Below, in pieces: positions 54,801-63,089 of a stretch of DNA of 64,000 nt; position 1 is the stretch's first letter, and each line of letters begins with the position of its first letter. The DNA comes from Acinetobacter pseudolwoffii (GTDB lineage Bacteria > Pseudomonadota > Gammaproteobacteria > Pseudomonadales > Moraxellaceae): assembly GCF_002803605.1 (NCBI RefSeq), contig NZ_PHRG01000003.1, forward strand, positions 124,001 to 188,000, in the 5' to 3' direction. Below the pieces are notes generated by a model, which had not been told where the DNA came from, ran no database searches, and worked only from the letters and a program-made list of their open reading frames with translations. Made by a program: the position numbers and the translations under genes.

Positions 54801-55291
54801 CCATTCAAAAAGGCAAAACTCCAAATTTCGATGCACCCTTGTCACTGACTGCAGAAATTACCCTGCATATGCCAGCGCTCATTCCGGATGATTATCTCGG
54901 AGATGTGCATCAGCGTCTGTTGTTCTATAAGCGTATCAGTAATACTGATACTCAGGAGAAGCTGGACAATATCCGGATGGAATTGATCGACCGTTTTGGC
55001 ATACCGCCACAACCGGTCAAACAGCTCTTTGCCGTGCATCAGATTCGTCTCAAAGCCGAGCAGCTTGGCATCACCAAAATTGATATTAGTGCTCAAGGTG
55101 GGCATGTGGAATTCGCGCCAGATACCCCGGTTCAGGCCATGACCATTATCCAGATGATGCAGAAACATCCAACCTATTTCCGGATGAATAGCGGGCAACG
55201 TCTTAAGGTCATGGTCATGCTGGAAGATTACCAAAAGCGGATTCAGTTTATTCAGGATTTGCTGGACAGTCTATTGAAAGAAGTGGGCTAA
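51833..55291 (+). CDS. mfd: Transcription-repair coupling factor Mfd
   Basis: ATP-dependent translocase that removes RNA polymerase stalled at lesions and recruits UvrA. The 1152-aa protein has a UvrB-like N-terminal module (about 25-330), a CarD-like RNA-polymerase-interaction domain (about 480-550: GAPVVHIDYGVGRYAGLV), a RecG-like helicase core with Walker A GDVGFGKTEVA and the DEEH box LMIVDEEHRFGV, TATPIPRTLNMA, QLRGRVGRS, and the C-terminal TRCF domain. The ribosome-binding site is weak. Confidence 0.98.
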   Translation: MFQQEISQLNLPQLKAGEKRWLGNLQGSSTALLLKEIVQQQSRLFIVIARNNQHLGQLESELEFYGIKPTIFPDWEILPYDRLSPHQDIVSERLAILSNMPKTGVLLLSASTLAQRVAPTSWILGEHFDIHVGQKFDLEQQKKKLIQAGYYLVDTVYDPGEFAVRGSIMDIYASGQEAPIRIDLFDDEIESLKFFDSETQRTTQSLQQFTVLPAQEFPLKEGRATFRDRYAEFFPTANSKKNPIYLDVMDGIVSPGIEFYLPLFFSAEAMQGQSSLISYLPRNGIVITDKALDESLSQFWQDVVRRYEDRRHNVDQPILPPESLFFQTNQVLEQLNQFARIIAAQTPFDQKAGVLNLDTQLPPRLPVDPKREKPFHEVKKYIDQANHPVLLVAESAGRRESLKDALRPSLGDIPTVDNFESFITSLYAIAITNAPLERGLVLSDRISVISENQLYEHRVVQRRRKRQQEVSEEFLIRSLTELTMGAPVVHIDYGVGRYAGLVTLSIDDQDHEFLQLDYADAAKVYVPVTNLHLISRYSGGDPDLAPLHKLGTDAWNKAKRKALEQIHDVAAELLHIQARRSSKPGISFEIDQSLYMQFASGFAYEETLDQANAIEATLHDMQLAKPMDRLVCGDVGFGKTEVAMRAAFVAVQNNRQVAILVPTTLLAQQHYDSFKDRFADWPVRIEVLSRFGSSKAHTKTIDDLIEGKVDIVIGTHKILQENVQFKNLGLMIVDEEHRFGVRDKERIKAMRADVDMLTLTATPIPRTLNMAFSGMRDLSIIATPPARRLAVKTFVQEHTDDTIKEAILRELLRGGQVYFLHNEVDTIDRAAAHIRTLVPEARVIVAHGQMRERELEQVMQQFYHKEYNVLVCSTIIETGIDVPNANTILIERADKLGLAQLHQLRGRVGRSHHQAYAYLMVPSLKALKGDAEKRLDAIQRASTLGAGFMLATEDLEIRGAGELLGEQQSGSMQAIGYSLYMEMLEKATKAIQKGKTPNFDAPLSLTAEITLHMPALIPDDYLGDVHQRLLFYKRISNTDTQEKLDNIRMELIDRFGIPPQPVKQLFAVHQIRLKAEQLGITKIDISAQGGHVEFAPDTPVQAMTIIQMMQKHPTYFRMNSGQRLKVMVMLEDYQKRIQFIQDLLDSLLKEVG

Positions 55292-55390
55292 TTTGATTTA
55301 GACTAAATCAGTTTGAAAGTTCATGATACATTTCATTTTCATTGAAATTTTCAGGAATGATAAACCAGCTTTTTTTAATGAAATGTTCGA

Positions 55391-55434
55391 ACAAATTCTC
55401 GTGATGCGCCTTGCAACAAATCATGAGAATTTGT
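55391..55434. repeat. 15-bp inverted repeat between mfd and the HIT gene
   Basis: ACAAATTCTCGTGAT pairs with ATCATGAGAATTTGT (one G-T) around a 14-base loop, followed by CTTTAAA. It may terminate mfd, but there is no proper T-tract and it lies 100 bp past the stop. Confidence 0.5.
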
Positions 55435-55520
55435 CTTTAAACCCATTGCTTTCAATATTCAGCTTCGGTTGGATATGTTAGTATTAGCCATCATTCTAAT
55501 TTTGCATCATTTATAAAGAT

Positions 55521-55955
55521 ATGTTTAGTTTGCATCCACAACTTGCTCAAGATACTTTTTTTGTAGGCGACTTTCCTTTGTCAACATGTCGTTTGATGAA
55601 TGATATGCAATTTCCCTGGCTGATCCTGATTCCACGTGTGCCGGGTGTCTCTGAATTATATGAATTGAGCCAAGCTGACCAAGAGCAGTTTTTACGTGAA
55701 TCAAGCTGGTTATCAAGCCAGCTGGCACGTGTTTTCCGTGCGGATAAAATGAATGTCGCGGCATTGGGCAATATGGTTCCGCAATTGCATTTTCATCATG
55801 TGGTTCGTTATCAGAACGATGTAGCATGGCCGAAGCCTGTTTGGGGTACACCAGCTGTTCCTTATAGCAGTGAAGTATTAGCACATATGCGTCAAACACT
55901 CATGCTGGCGCTACGTGGTCAAGGCGATATGCCATTTGACTGGCGTATGGACTGA
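55521..55955 (+). CDS. HIT-family hydrolase
   Basis: A 144-aa histidine-triad protein: the signature QLHFHHVVRY carries H90, H92 and H93 (HxHxH-type, with HFHHV where HVHHI is frequent). Also typical: FPWLILIPRVPGVSELYELS and an Asn-Val-Ala-ALGN strand before the triad. HIT proteins hydrolyse nucleotide phosphoramidates or dinucleoside polyphosphates; the specific substrate is unknown. The cyclase gene follows after 56 bp. Confidence 0.88.
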   Translation: MFSLHPQLAQDTFFVGDFPLSTCRLMNDMQFPWLILIPRVPGVSELYELSQADQEQFLRESSWLSSQLARVFRADKMNVAALGNMVPQLHFHHVVRYQNDVAWPKPVWGTPAVPYSSEVLAHMRQTLMLALRGQGDMPFDWRMD

Positions 55956-56011
55956 TTAGCCCCAAGTATTCCGAGATCTATGAACGATTGCGGATTTCAG
56001 GGAGTGACTGA

Positions 56012-57502
56012 ATGCAATTAGACGACTGGATTCAAAAAGAACCACAACAGTTTGAATATTTTCATCGCTTGATGGGCTATATCATGCTGTCTCTGGTTTT
56101 GGTCGTCTTTCATTACACTGAACCGGATACTCAGTATCAGCTCTTTGTTCCTGTGTTTTTATTCCTGATTTTATTGATTAGCTCGAAACTGTCGCGCTGG
56201 TTGATCTATCGCCATGATTATCGTATTCGGCGCAATGTTCTTTTTCTGATTGATGTTATTGTCATTGTAGTGGTTTTAGCCGCAGTACAGCTGGATTTGG
56301 TATTGTCCTTGCTGGGTTTGGTGGCAATACTCTATACCGCGATCAGTAATAAAATTTCATTGATGATGGCTTCTCTGGCCAGTCTGGTCGGGATCACCGT
56401 TTTTTATCTGGCCAATATTCTGGTCTTTGGTTTTGGGACTTATTTTGAACCGACAAGCAGTGAACTAACGGTTTTAGGCTTCATCTGCCTGACTACCTAT
56501 TTTGGTGTCGGAAGTTTTTATCAGAGTGGTCGTGTGCAGTATATGACCCAGAAGAAAAATCATTATTTTGAACAGATGAACCGTTATATGGAATTTGCCA
56601 ATCAGCTGAGTCGTTATGCGCCTGTGCAGTTGTGGCAATCCATCATGAAAGGTGAATCTGAAGCGAAAATTGAATATAAACGTAAAAAGTTAACAATTTT
56701 CTTCTCGGATATTCAAGGCTTTACAGAACTGTCTGAAACGCTTATTCCAGATGATTTAGCATTCTTGCTCAATGATTATTTGCGGCATATGACCGAAATC
56801 GCCAAAAATTATGAAGCGACTGTTGATAAATTCATGGGGGATGCCATCCTGATTTTCTTTGGTGATCCAAACTCTGAAGGCGTAGAGCAGGATGCCAAGA
56901 ACTGTATGGAAATGGCGATTGCCATGCGTCAGCAAATGAAACTGCTGCGTGAGCGCTGGATTAAAATGGGTTATCCGCCACTGCATATCCGTATGGGTAT
57001 TTCGACCGGTTATTGCCACGTCGGGAATTATGGTGCGACGCATCGGATGGCCTATACCATTGTAGGACGAGATGCCAACTTGGCAGCGCGCTTACAGAGT
57101 GCAGCTGAAGTGGATGAAATCCTGATTTCAGAAGATACTCATAATCTGATCAAAAATGATTATTTATGTGCGCCGAAGAAACCAATTTTCTTGAAAGGCA
57201 TTAAAGCACCGGTAAGAACCTGGCAGCTAATGGAAAAATATGCATCGCAGAAAGTTGAGTATCAACGTTGGTTCGACTATGAATATAAAGGCTTTCATTT
57301 ACTGCTCAATCTGGACGAAGTACAAAACTTTGAATATCCAGAATTGATTCATGTACTGGAAAAAATGATTAAACGCATTGAAACTCAGCAGAAATTGACC
57401 AACTCTCAGGGCATCGTCAAGCTTAAACTTGAAGATGAAGTGATTGAGCATCTCCAGCCACAAGACGAATTTGAATCACTCAAAGACTCCAAAGTAATCT
57501 AA
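56012..57502 (+). CDS. Membrane class III nucleotide cyclase (probable adenylate cyclase)
   Basis: A 496-aa protein with five to six N-terminal transmembrane helices (about 22-170), then a class III cyclase domain (about 222-395). Metal-binding D233 (FFSDIQGF) and D277 (KFMGDAIL) are present; K273 is the adenine-recognising Lys and T349 fills the second purine-recognition position (YTIVGRDANLAARL), favouring ATP over GTP; N356 and R360 are transition-state residues. A roughly 95-residue C-terminal extension follows. The Shine-Dalgarno GGGAG is good. It is a plausible source of cAMP for a Vfr/CRP-type regulator elsewhere. Confidence 0.85.
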   Translation: MQLDDWIQKEPQQFEYFHRLMGYIMLSLVLVVFHYTEPDTQYQLFVPVFLFLILLISSKLSRWLIYRHDYRIRRNVLFLIDVIVIVVVLAAVQLDLVLSLLGLVAILYTAISNKISLMMASLASLVGITVFYLANILVFGFGTYFEPTSSELTVLGFICLTTYFGVGSFYQSGRVQYMTQKKNHYFEQMNRYMEFANQLSRYAPVQLWQSIMKGESEAKIEYKRKKLTIFFSDIQGFTELSETLIPDDLAFLLNDYLRHMTEIAKNYEATVDKFMGDAILIFFGDPNSEGVEQDAKNCMEMAIAMRQQMKLLRERWIKMGYPPLHIRMGISTGYCHVGNYGATHRMAYTIVGRDANLAARLQSAAEVDEILISEDTHNLIKNDYLCAPKKPIFLKGIKAPVRTWQLMEKYASQKVEYQRWFDYEYKGFHLLLNLDEVQNFEYPELIHVLEKMIKRIETQQKLTNSQGIVKLKLEDEVIEHLQPQDEFESLKDSKVI

Positions 57503-57514
57503 TCATTCTCATAA

Positions 57515-57550
57515 ATATAAAAAACCACGTCTAAGCGTGGTTTTTTATAT
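57515..57550. terminator. Bidirectional terminator between the cyclase gene and fdx
   Basis: ATATAAAAAACCACG and its exact complement form a 15-bp stem around a 6-base loop. Confidence 0.92.
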
Positions 57551-57568
57551 GATCTTTCAAGAAAAATC

Positions 57569-57907
57569 TTAATGATTTTCCGAAGCGTGATTGATGGTGT
57601 ATTTTGGAATTTCAATTTCCAGATCTTCATCGACCAGTGTGACCTGACAAGAAAGGCGTGAATCAGGTTCCAGACCCCAAGCGCGATCCAGTAAATCTGC
57701 TTCTACATCATCCATTTCTTCGAGGCTGTCGAAGCCTTGACGTACCACAACGTGGCACGTTGTACATGCAGCTGACATATCGCAGGCATGTTCGATTTTA
57801 ATGCCATTTTTGAGCAGGCTTTCGCACAGGTTGGCATTGTGTTCGACTTCAAACTCAGCACCTTCGGGGCAAATCTGCGCATGTGGAAGAACTTTAATAC
57901 GTGGCAT
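57569..57907 (-). CDS. fdx: ISC-system [2Fe-2S] ferredoxin
   Basis: Adrenodoxin-type ferredoxin supplying electrons during iron-sulfur cluster assembly. Its 112 aa carry cluster ligands C42, C48, C51 and C87 (ACDMSAACTTCHVV, then LSCQV), the C-x5-C-x2-C pattern of the family. It is the last gene of the isc operon, 15 bp after hscA, and ends at a bidirectional terminator. Confidence 0.97.
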   Translation of the reverse strand: MPRIKVLPHAQICPEGAEFEVEHNANLCESLLKNGIKIEHACDMSAACTTCHVVVRQGFDSLEEMDDVEADLLDRAWGLEPDSRLSCQVTLVDEDLEIEIPKYTINHASENH

Positions 57908-57922
57908 AGTCGTTACCTTAAA

Positions 57923-59782
57923 TTAGTTTGAGTTTGACCAGTCGTCGAGTTTAGTGCCCTTAAGAGCGGCATCAATATGTTGATTCATACGTGCTGCTGC
58001 AAAAGCATCACTATGTATTTTAAGCTGTTCAACTGCAGATTCAATCGCTTTGATGTCTGAACCTTGAAGCTCGGTTTCAAGTTGTGCCTGTGCAGTTTGC
58101 AGTGCTGCCAGTTGCTCTTCAGTCAACAGAGCGGCATCTACTTTTAGTGCCTGAACCAGTGCTTCCAGCTCACGCTGGGCTTCAACTTTGGTTTCATTCA
58201 AATGACGCAGATTTTTATCTTCCTCGGCAAATTTATAACCGTCAAGTAATAGGCGCTCAGTATCTTCACCGGATAAGCCATAAGATGGCTTAATATCAAT
58301 TTGCGCATGCACGCCAGATGTTGTTTCTTTGGCAGATACCGTCAACAAACCATCAGCATCGACCTGGAAAGTTACTTCGATACGTGCCTGACCGGCTGTC
58401 ATTGGTGGAATGCCATGCAAGACAAAACGACCCAGACTACGACAATGTTCAACCAGATCACGTTCACCTTGAACCACATGGATCAACATGGCAGTCTGGC
58501 CATCTTGATAGGTAGTAAATTCCTGACGACGTGCTACAGGAATGGCAGTATTACGTGAAATCAGACGTTCCACCAGTCCGCCCATGGTTTCTAAACCTAA
58601 AGACAGTGGGGTAACATCCAGTAATAAGGAACCATCAGTCGAGTTGCCAATCAGTTGGTTTGCTGTAATCGATGCGCCAATGGCAACCACTTCATCCGGG
58701 TTAATCGTGCACAGCGGTTCTTGGCTAAATACGTCACCAACTGCTTTTTGTACGGCATAAGAACGGGTTGAGCCACCCACCAGAACCACATTTTGAATGT
58801 CATCCAGTTCAAGCTTGGCATCACGCATCACACGTTTACATACGCTGATGGTTTTGTCCAAAGCAACTTTAATGATTTCTTCAAAGGTTGGACGGTCAAG
58901 GTTTAAAACTTGATCGAGTAATTTGAGTTGAACTGAATCTGCATCAGACAAAGCTTCTTTGGCCTTACGCGCTGCCACAATAAAATGTGCATATTCAGCA
59001 TCATCTAAGGTTTCGATGTTTAGCTGTTTCTTGGCCCATTTCAGAATTAAACGGTCCAGATCATCACCACCGAGGGCAGTGTGGCCGCCAGTCGCCAGCA
59101 CTTCAAACACGCCTTGAGAGAAGCGCAGAATCGAAACGTCGAAAGTACCGCCACCCAAGTCATAAATCACATAGTTGCGATCTGTACTCAAGTTGCTTTC
59201 CTGATCGAGGCCATAAGCCACAGCAGCAGCGGTGGGCTCATTCAATAAACGTAAAACATTCAAACCGGCAAGCTGGGCAGCATCTCGGGTTGCCTGACGC
59301 TGTGCTTCATCAAAATACGCTGGAACGGTAATCACTGCAGCATTCACCGGATTTTTCAGACTTGCTTCAGCACGATCTTTGAGCTGCTTTAAAATTTCTG
59401 CAGAAATTTCAACCGGAGTTTTACGACCTTGTGCGGTTTCAAAAGCCGGCATTTCATTCGCTTCGCCGACCAAGGCATAAGGATGCTGGAATTTGATATC
59501 CGCTTGAGAGCGCCCCATGAAACGCTTGACTGAAACGATGGTATTTTTAGGATCGCTGGTAATAAAAGGCGCGGCTTCATTACCATATTGAGTCTGCTGT
59601 TCTGCATAATGCACGATAGAAGGAAGTAGCACACGACCTTGTTCGTCATTCAGCACTTTGGCTTTACCTGAAAGAACCGTGGCAACCAAAGAGTGGGTGG
59701 TGCCTAAATCGATACCAATCGCAATGCGGTGTTCATGTGGTGCACTTGATTGACCTGGTTCTGCAATTTGCAAGAGAGCCAT
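57923..59782 (-). CDS. hscA: Fe-S cluster chaperone HscA (Hsp70 family)
   Basis: Specialised Hsp70 that, with HscB, helps transfer clusters from IscU. The 619-aa protein has an N-terminal ATPase domain with [28 protein letters not shown] and [17 protein letters not shown], followed by a substrate-binding domain ([14 protein letters not shown]) and a helical lid. The length and lack of the DnaK Gly-rich tail suit HscA. It sits between hscB and fdx. Confidence 0.97.
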   Translation of the reverse strand: MALLQIAEPGQSSAPHEHRIAIGIDLGTTHSLVATVLSGKAKVLNDEQGRVLLPSIVHYAEQQTQYGNEAAPFITSDPKNTIVSVKRFMGRSQADIKFQHPYALVGEANEMPAFETAQGRKTPVEISAEILKQLKDRAEASLKNPVNAAVITVPAYFDEAQRQATRDAAQLAGLNVLRLLNEPTAAAVAYGLDQESNLSTDRNYVIYDLGGGTFDVSILRFSQGVFEVLATGGHTALGGDDLDRLILKWAKKQLNIETLDDAEYAHFIVAARKAKEALSDADSVQLKLLDQVLNLDRPTFEEIIKVALDKTISVCKRVMRDAKLELDDIQNVVLVGGSTRSYAVQKAVGDVFSQEPLCTINPDEVVAIGASITANQLIGNSTDGSLLLDVTPLSLGLETMGGLVERLISRNTAIPVARRQEFTTYQDGQTAMLIHVVQGERDLVEHCRSLGRFVLHGIPPMTAGQARIEVTFQVDADGLLTVSAKETTSGVHAQIDIKPSYGLSGEDTERLLLDGYKFAEEDKNLRHLNETKVEAQRELEALVQALKVDAALLTEEQLAALQTAQAQLETELQGSDIKAIESAVEQLKIHSDAFAAARMNQHIDAALKGTKLDDWSNSN

Positions 59783-59816
59783 AGTGTTACATCCTTTGCA
59801 CGTTAAATATTAAAAA

Positions 59817-60332
59817 TTAGAAATCATCATCAAGGTCAAAGCTGTCATCGTCCAGGAAGCGGTCTTCCGCCTTGTCGATATCTGCCATGACTTTAACAAA
59901 GAAGCGTAGTTTACGCACTGTATCGCGTGCTTCAGCCCAGTCTTCATCGGTATAGTCAATTTTAAACTCACGAACCAGACCGTCAATCCATTGCTGTACT
60001 TCAACTTTCAGTGAAGTTAAATCTTCAGCAGAGGTGGCATCGTCGAGTTGTTCACGAATTTCCAGAGCGTCCTGCAAGAATTCAAAATCACTGATCGATT
60101 GATCTAAGTGATAATCCTGTTTCTTGAGGGACAATAAATACGCTGCACGGCTATCGACCGCTGACAAAACTTTAAAAGCCTGATTGATATCGCTTGATTT
60201 AATCAGGGCCTGATCTTTGTCTTCAGCTTTATCGGGATGATATTGTTGCTGTAACTTTAAAAATTCAGTTTTTAAAGTTGCCAAATCAATATCGAGTGCT
60301 ACTGGAAGATTGAACAGCTCAAAATGATTCAT
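59817..60332 (-). CDS. hscB: Fe-S assembly co-chaperone HscB
   Basis: J-domain protein stimulating HscA and binding IscU. The 171-aa protein has the J-domain with HPD at H32-D34 (QQQYHPDKAE) and a C-terminal three-helix bundle for IscU binding (about 95-160, acidic). It is followed by hscA after 34 bp and preceded by a hairpin (60384-60408) that separates it from iscA. Confidence 0.96.
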   Translation of the reverse strand: MNHFELFNLPVALDIDLATLKTEFLKLQQQYHPDKAEDKDQALIKSSDINQAFKVLSAVDSRAAYLLSLKKQDYHLDQSISDFEFLQDALEIREQLDDATSAEDLTSLKVEVQQWIDGLVREFKIDYTDEDWAEARDTVRKLRFFVKVMADIDKAEDRFLDDDSFDLDDDF

Positions 60333-60383
60333 GGGAGATGGGGTCCGCGATTAATGTGCAAAAATAACTGTATAAATGCAATT

Positions 60384-60408
60384 AAAACAGTGTGAAACAC
60401 ACTGTTTT
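60384..60408 (-). terminator. Intercistronic hairpin between iscA and hscB
   Basis: AAAACAGTGTG / CACACTGTTTT with loop AAA: a perfect 11-bp stem ending in TTTTAATT when read on the minus strand. It could partially terminate isc transcripts before hscBA-fdx. Confidence 0.5.
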
Positions 60409-60435
60409 AATGTCAAAAGAGAATAACTGCCGGGT

Positions 60436-60756
60436 TTATACAGTGAAGGATTCACCACAACCGCATTCGCCTTTTTTGTTGGGGTTGTTAAATTCAAAGC
60501 CTTCGTTCAAGCCGTTTTTAACATAGTCCATCTCCATACCTTCAAGATAAACCAGACTTTTCGGATCAATGAATACTTTAACCCCAAACTGCTCAAATGC
60601 TTGGTCATGTGTATCGACTTCGTCAACGAACTCGAGTACATAAGCCAGACCAGAACAGCCTGAAGTTTTCACACCAACGCGAATGCCTTCACCCTTACCG
60701 CGATTTTTTAAATAATTGCTGATATGAGTTGCAGCATTTTCAGTTAAATGGATCAT
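60436..60756 (-). CDS. iscA: Iron-sulfur cluster assembly protein IscA
   Basis: A-type carrier/iron donor in cluster maturation. It has 106 aa with the three conserved Cys C34, C98 and C100 (SGCSGLAY and ECGCG) and the N-terminal [13 protein letters not shown]. It lies 34 bp downstream of iscU in the isc operon. Confidence 0.97.
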   Translation of the reverse strand: MIHLTENAATHISNYLKNRGKGEGIRVGVKTSGCSGLAYVLEFVDEVDTHDQAFEQFGVKVFIDPKSLVYLEGMEMDYVKNGLNEGFEFNNPNKKGECGCGESFTV

Positions 60757-60790
60757 GAAAACTCCGTTAAAATTTAAAAACGTGGAACAA

Positions 60791-61177
60791 TTAAGCTTTA
60801 ACTTTCTTGTTACGGTAGTCTTCTACAGCTGCTTTGATTGCATCTTCTGCAAGAACAGAGCAGTGTACTTTTACTGGTGGAAGTGCCAGTTCAGTTGCAA
60901 TATCGATATTCTTGATTGCTTGAGCTTGATCCAAAGTTTTACCTTTGAGCCATTCAGTCACCAAAGAACTTGATGCGATTGCTGAACCACAACCATAGGT
61001 TTTAAAACGTGCTTCTTCAATCACGCCTGCATCGTTGACTTGAATCTGTAAACGCATCACGTCACCACATGCGGGTGCACCAACCATACCGGTACCAACG
61101 TTTTCAGCATTTTTATCTAAAACGCCAACATTACGAGGGTTTTCGTAATGATCAATTACTTTTTCGCTATAAGCCAT
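60791..61177 (-). CDS. iscU: Iron-sulfur cluster scaffold IscU
   Basis: Scaffold on which [2Fe-2S] and [4Fe-4S] clusters are built from IscS sulfur. Its 128 aa have the cluster ligands C37 (GAPACGDV), C63 ([10 protein letters not shown]) and C106 (VHCSVLAED) at standard positions and the LPPVKVHC motif recognised by HscA. The start has GAGAAGC just upstream. A hairpin separates it from iscS. Confidence 0.98.
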   Translation of the reverse strand: MAYSEKVIDHYENPRNVGVLDKNAENVGTGMVGAPACGDVMRLQIQVNDAGVIEEARFKTYGCGSAIASSSLVTEWLKGKTLDQAQAIKNIDIATELALPPVKVHCSVLAEDAIKAAVEDYRNKKVKA

Positions 61178-61246
61178 GTTGCTTCTCCAAACCTCGGGGT
61201 CAGCCTTAGTATTATTAAATATGGGGGTTAAAAAACTTTTCTCAAT

Positions 61247-61274
61247 GAGATAGTAACCGATTGGTCACTATCTC
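61247..61274 (-). promoter_or_regulatory. Intercistronic hairpin between iscS and iscU
   Basis: A 12-bp stem on the minus strand, GAGATAGTGACC / GGTTACTATCTC, loop AATC, one G-T pair. The next bases are ATTGAGAAAAG, so it is not a typical terminator; it could stabilise or process the isc mRNA. Confidence 0.5.
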
Positions 61275-61284
61275 AGAATGAAGA

Positions 61285-62502
61285 TTAGTGCTCAGCCCAT
61301 TCAACTTTAGAAAGGTCGATACCTTCTTTAAACATATCCCAAAGCGGAGAAAGTTCACGTAACTTCTCAACAGCAGCTTTAGTGATACTCAATACATGAT
61401 CGATATCTTCTTCAGTGGTGTATTTACCAAAGCTGAAGCGGATCGAACTGTGTGCAAGCTCGTCTGAAAGACCCAATGCACGAAGTACATAAGAGGGTTC
61501 AAGTGTTGCAGAGGTACATGCTGAACCTGAAGATACCGCAGCATCTTTCAAGGCCATCATCAGTGATTCACCTTCAACAAAGTTGAAGCTGACATTCAAG
61601 TAGTTTGCTACGTTTTGTGTAGGATGACCATTCAAGAACACCTGTTCAAGGTCTTGTACGCCATTCCAAAGCTTGTCGCGAAGTACACGTAAGCGGGTTT
61701 GTTCAGCTTCCAGATTCTTGCCTGCAAGTTCGAATGCTTCACCCATCCCCACGATTTGATGCGTTGCCAGCGTACCTGAACGCATACCACGTTCATGACC
61801 GCCACCATGCATTTCAGCTTTAAGGCGTACACGTGGGCTACGACGTACAAACAGGGCACCAATACCTTTAGGGCCGTAGATCTTGTGCGCAGAGAAGCTC
61901 ATCAGGTCTACTTTTAAAGTTGAAAGATCAATTTCAACTTTACCTGCCGCTTGTGCTGCATCGACATGGAAGAAAATTTTGTTGGCACGAGTGATTTCAC
62001 CAATCGCTGCAACATCAGTAATCGTACCGATTTCGTTGTTCACCATCATCAGTGAAACCAGAATCGTATCTGGACGAATTTCTGCTTGAACCATTTCCGG
62101 AGTAATTAAACCGGTTTGAGGTTGTGGTTCAATATAGGTAATCTCAAAACCTTCAGACTCTAACTCACGGCACGTATCTAAAATTGCCTTGTGTTCGATT
62201 TTAGAGGTAATGATATGTTTACCTTTCGATGCATAGAAATGAGCCACACCTTTAAGCGCAAGGTTGTCTGATTCGGTTGCACCTGAAGTCCATACGATTT
62301 CACGTGGATCAGCTTTAATTAAATTAGCGACCTGTTCACGTGCATATTCAACTTTTTCTTCTGCTTGCCAGCCATAAGCATGTGAACGAGATGCAGCATT
62401 ACCGAAGGTACCTTCGAATGTTAAACATTCCATCATACGTTCAGCAACCTGAGGATCTACCGGAGTCGTAGCTGCATAATCAAGATAAATCGGACGTTTC
62501 AT
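61285..62502 (-). CDS. iscS: Cysteine desulfurase IscS
   Basis: PLP enzyme releasing sulfur from cysteine as a persulfide for IscU and tRNA thiolation. The 405-aa protein begins [17 protein letters not shown], with PLP Lys in [16 protein letters not shown] and the catalytic Cys in [22 protein letters not shown] 62502 has AGGT 8 nt upstream and lies one base after the iscR stop, so the two are coupled; the frame is open upstream through iscR but that part is not IscS-like. Confidence 0.98.
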   Translation of the reverse strand: MKRPIYLDYAATTPVDPQVAERMMECLTFEGTFGNAASRSHAYGWQAEEKVEYAREQVANLIKADPREIVWTSGATESDNLALKGVAHFYASKGKHIITSKIEHKAILDTCRELESEGFEITYIEPQPQTGLITPEMVQAEIRPDTILVSLMMVNNEIGTITDVAAIGEITRANKIFFHVDAAQAAGKVEIDLSTLKVDLMSFSAHKIYGPKGIGALFVRRSPRVRLKAEMHGGGHERGMRSGTLATHQIVGMGEAFELAGKNLEAEQTRLRVLRDKLWNGVQDLEQVFLNGHPTQNVANYLNVSFNFVEGESLMMALKDAAVSSGSACTSATLEPSYVLRALGLSDELAHSSIRFSFGKYTTEEDIDHVLSITKAAVEKLRELSPLWDMFKEGIDLSKVEWAEH

Positions 62503-62503
62503 G

Positions 62504-62977
62504 TCAAATACCTGTAACCGATAAAAGGGCTGAATCAAAGGGTGCTGAATTTTGGCGTAATGACACTGTTTGTACATTGTCACGTGCAACCAGATCAGCA
62601 AGCGAGATTTTTGCTAAATAATCGGCAATGTGGTGGGAGAGTTCCTGCCATAAATCATGAGTCAAGCACATCGCACCATTCTGGCAGTTGCCTTTATGGT
62701 CACAGCGAGTCGCATCAACTGTTTCGTTTACAGCTTCGATAATTGCTAACACAGTAATTTCATCTGCATTACGTGCTAAATGGTATCCACCATTTGCTCC
62801 ACGAACACTTGAAACTAAGCCATGGCGCTTGAGTTTCGCAAATAACTGCTCAAGATACGCAACAGAAATAGTTTGACGTGCCGCAATTTCGGCGAGCGTA
62901 ATCGTTTTTTCAGAAGGCTGCAAAGCTAGATCAAGTAGAGCAGTCACAGCGTAGCGACCGCGAGTGGTTAGGCGCAT
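62504..62977 (-). CDS. iscR: Fe-S cluster-sensing transcriptional regulator IscR
   Basis: Rrf2-family regulator that represses the isc operon when it carries a [2Fe-2S] cluster. The 157-aa protein has a winged helix ([19 protein letters not shown], then [26 protein letters not shown]) and cluster ligands C92, C98 and C104 ([17 protein letters not shown]), the same numbering as E. coli IscR. The chosen ATG 62977 matches the conserved N-terminus; a GTG four codons upstream is in frame. It is first in iscRSUA-hscBA-fdx, with an IscR box over its promoter. Confidence 0.97.
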   Translation of the reverse strand: MRLTTRGRYAVTALLDLALQPSEKTITLAEIAARQTISVAYLEQLFAKLKRHGLVSSVRGANGGYHLARNADEITVLAIIEAVNETVDATRCDHKGNCQNGAMCLTHDLWQELSHHIADYLAKISLADLVARDNVQTVSLRQNSAPFDSALLSVTGI

Positions 62978-63010
62978 GATTCGATACACATGGTTAGACT
63001 AGATGTGTCG

Positions 63011-63043
63011 ATTTTAAGAATCCCGACTAAATTAGTCAAGTTA
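63011..63043 (-). promoter_or_regulatory. isc operon promoter overlapped by an IscR type 1 binding site
   Basis: On the minus strand TTGACT (63039-63034), 17-bp spacer, TAAAAT (63016-63011) form a near-consensus promoter. The -35 is inside AACTTGACTAATTTAGTCGG, whose palindromic core GACTAAATTAGTC (63025-63037) fits the known IscR type 1 motif (GACT-N5-AGTC core). This predicts repression by holo-IscR. Confidence 0.75.
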
Positions 63044-63089
63044 TTTTTAGTAGACCTTAGTGGGATTTAATTTTTTCATAATGAAAGAT

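Noticed and set aside
62503..62601. Extended IscS start at 62601
   Set aside because: It would overlap almost 100 bp of iscR, adds non-conserved residues, and the ATG at 62502 has a good ribosome site.
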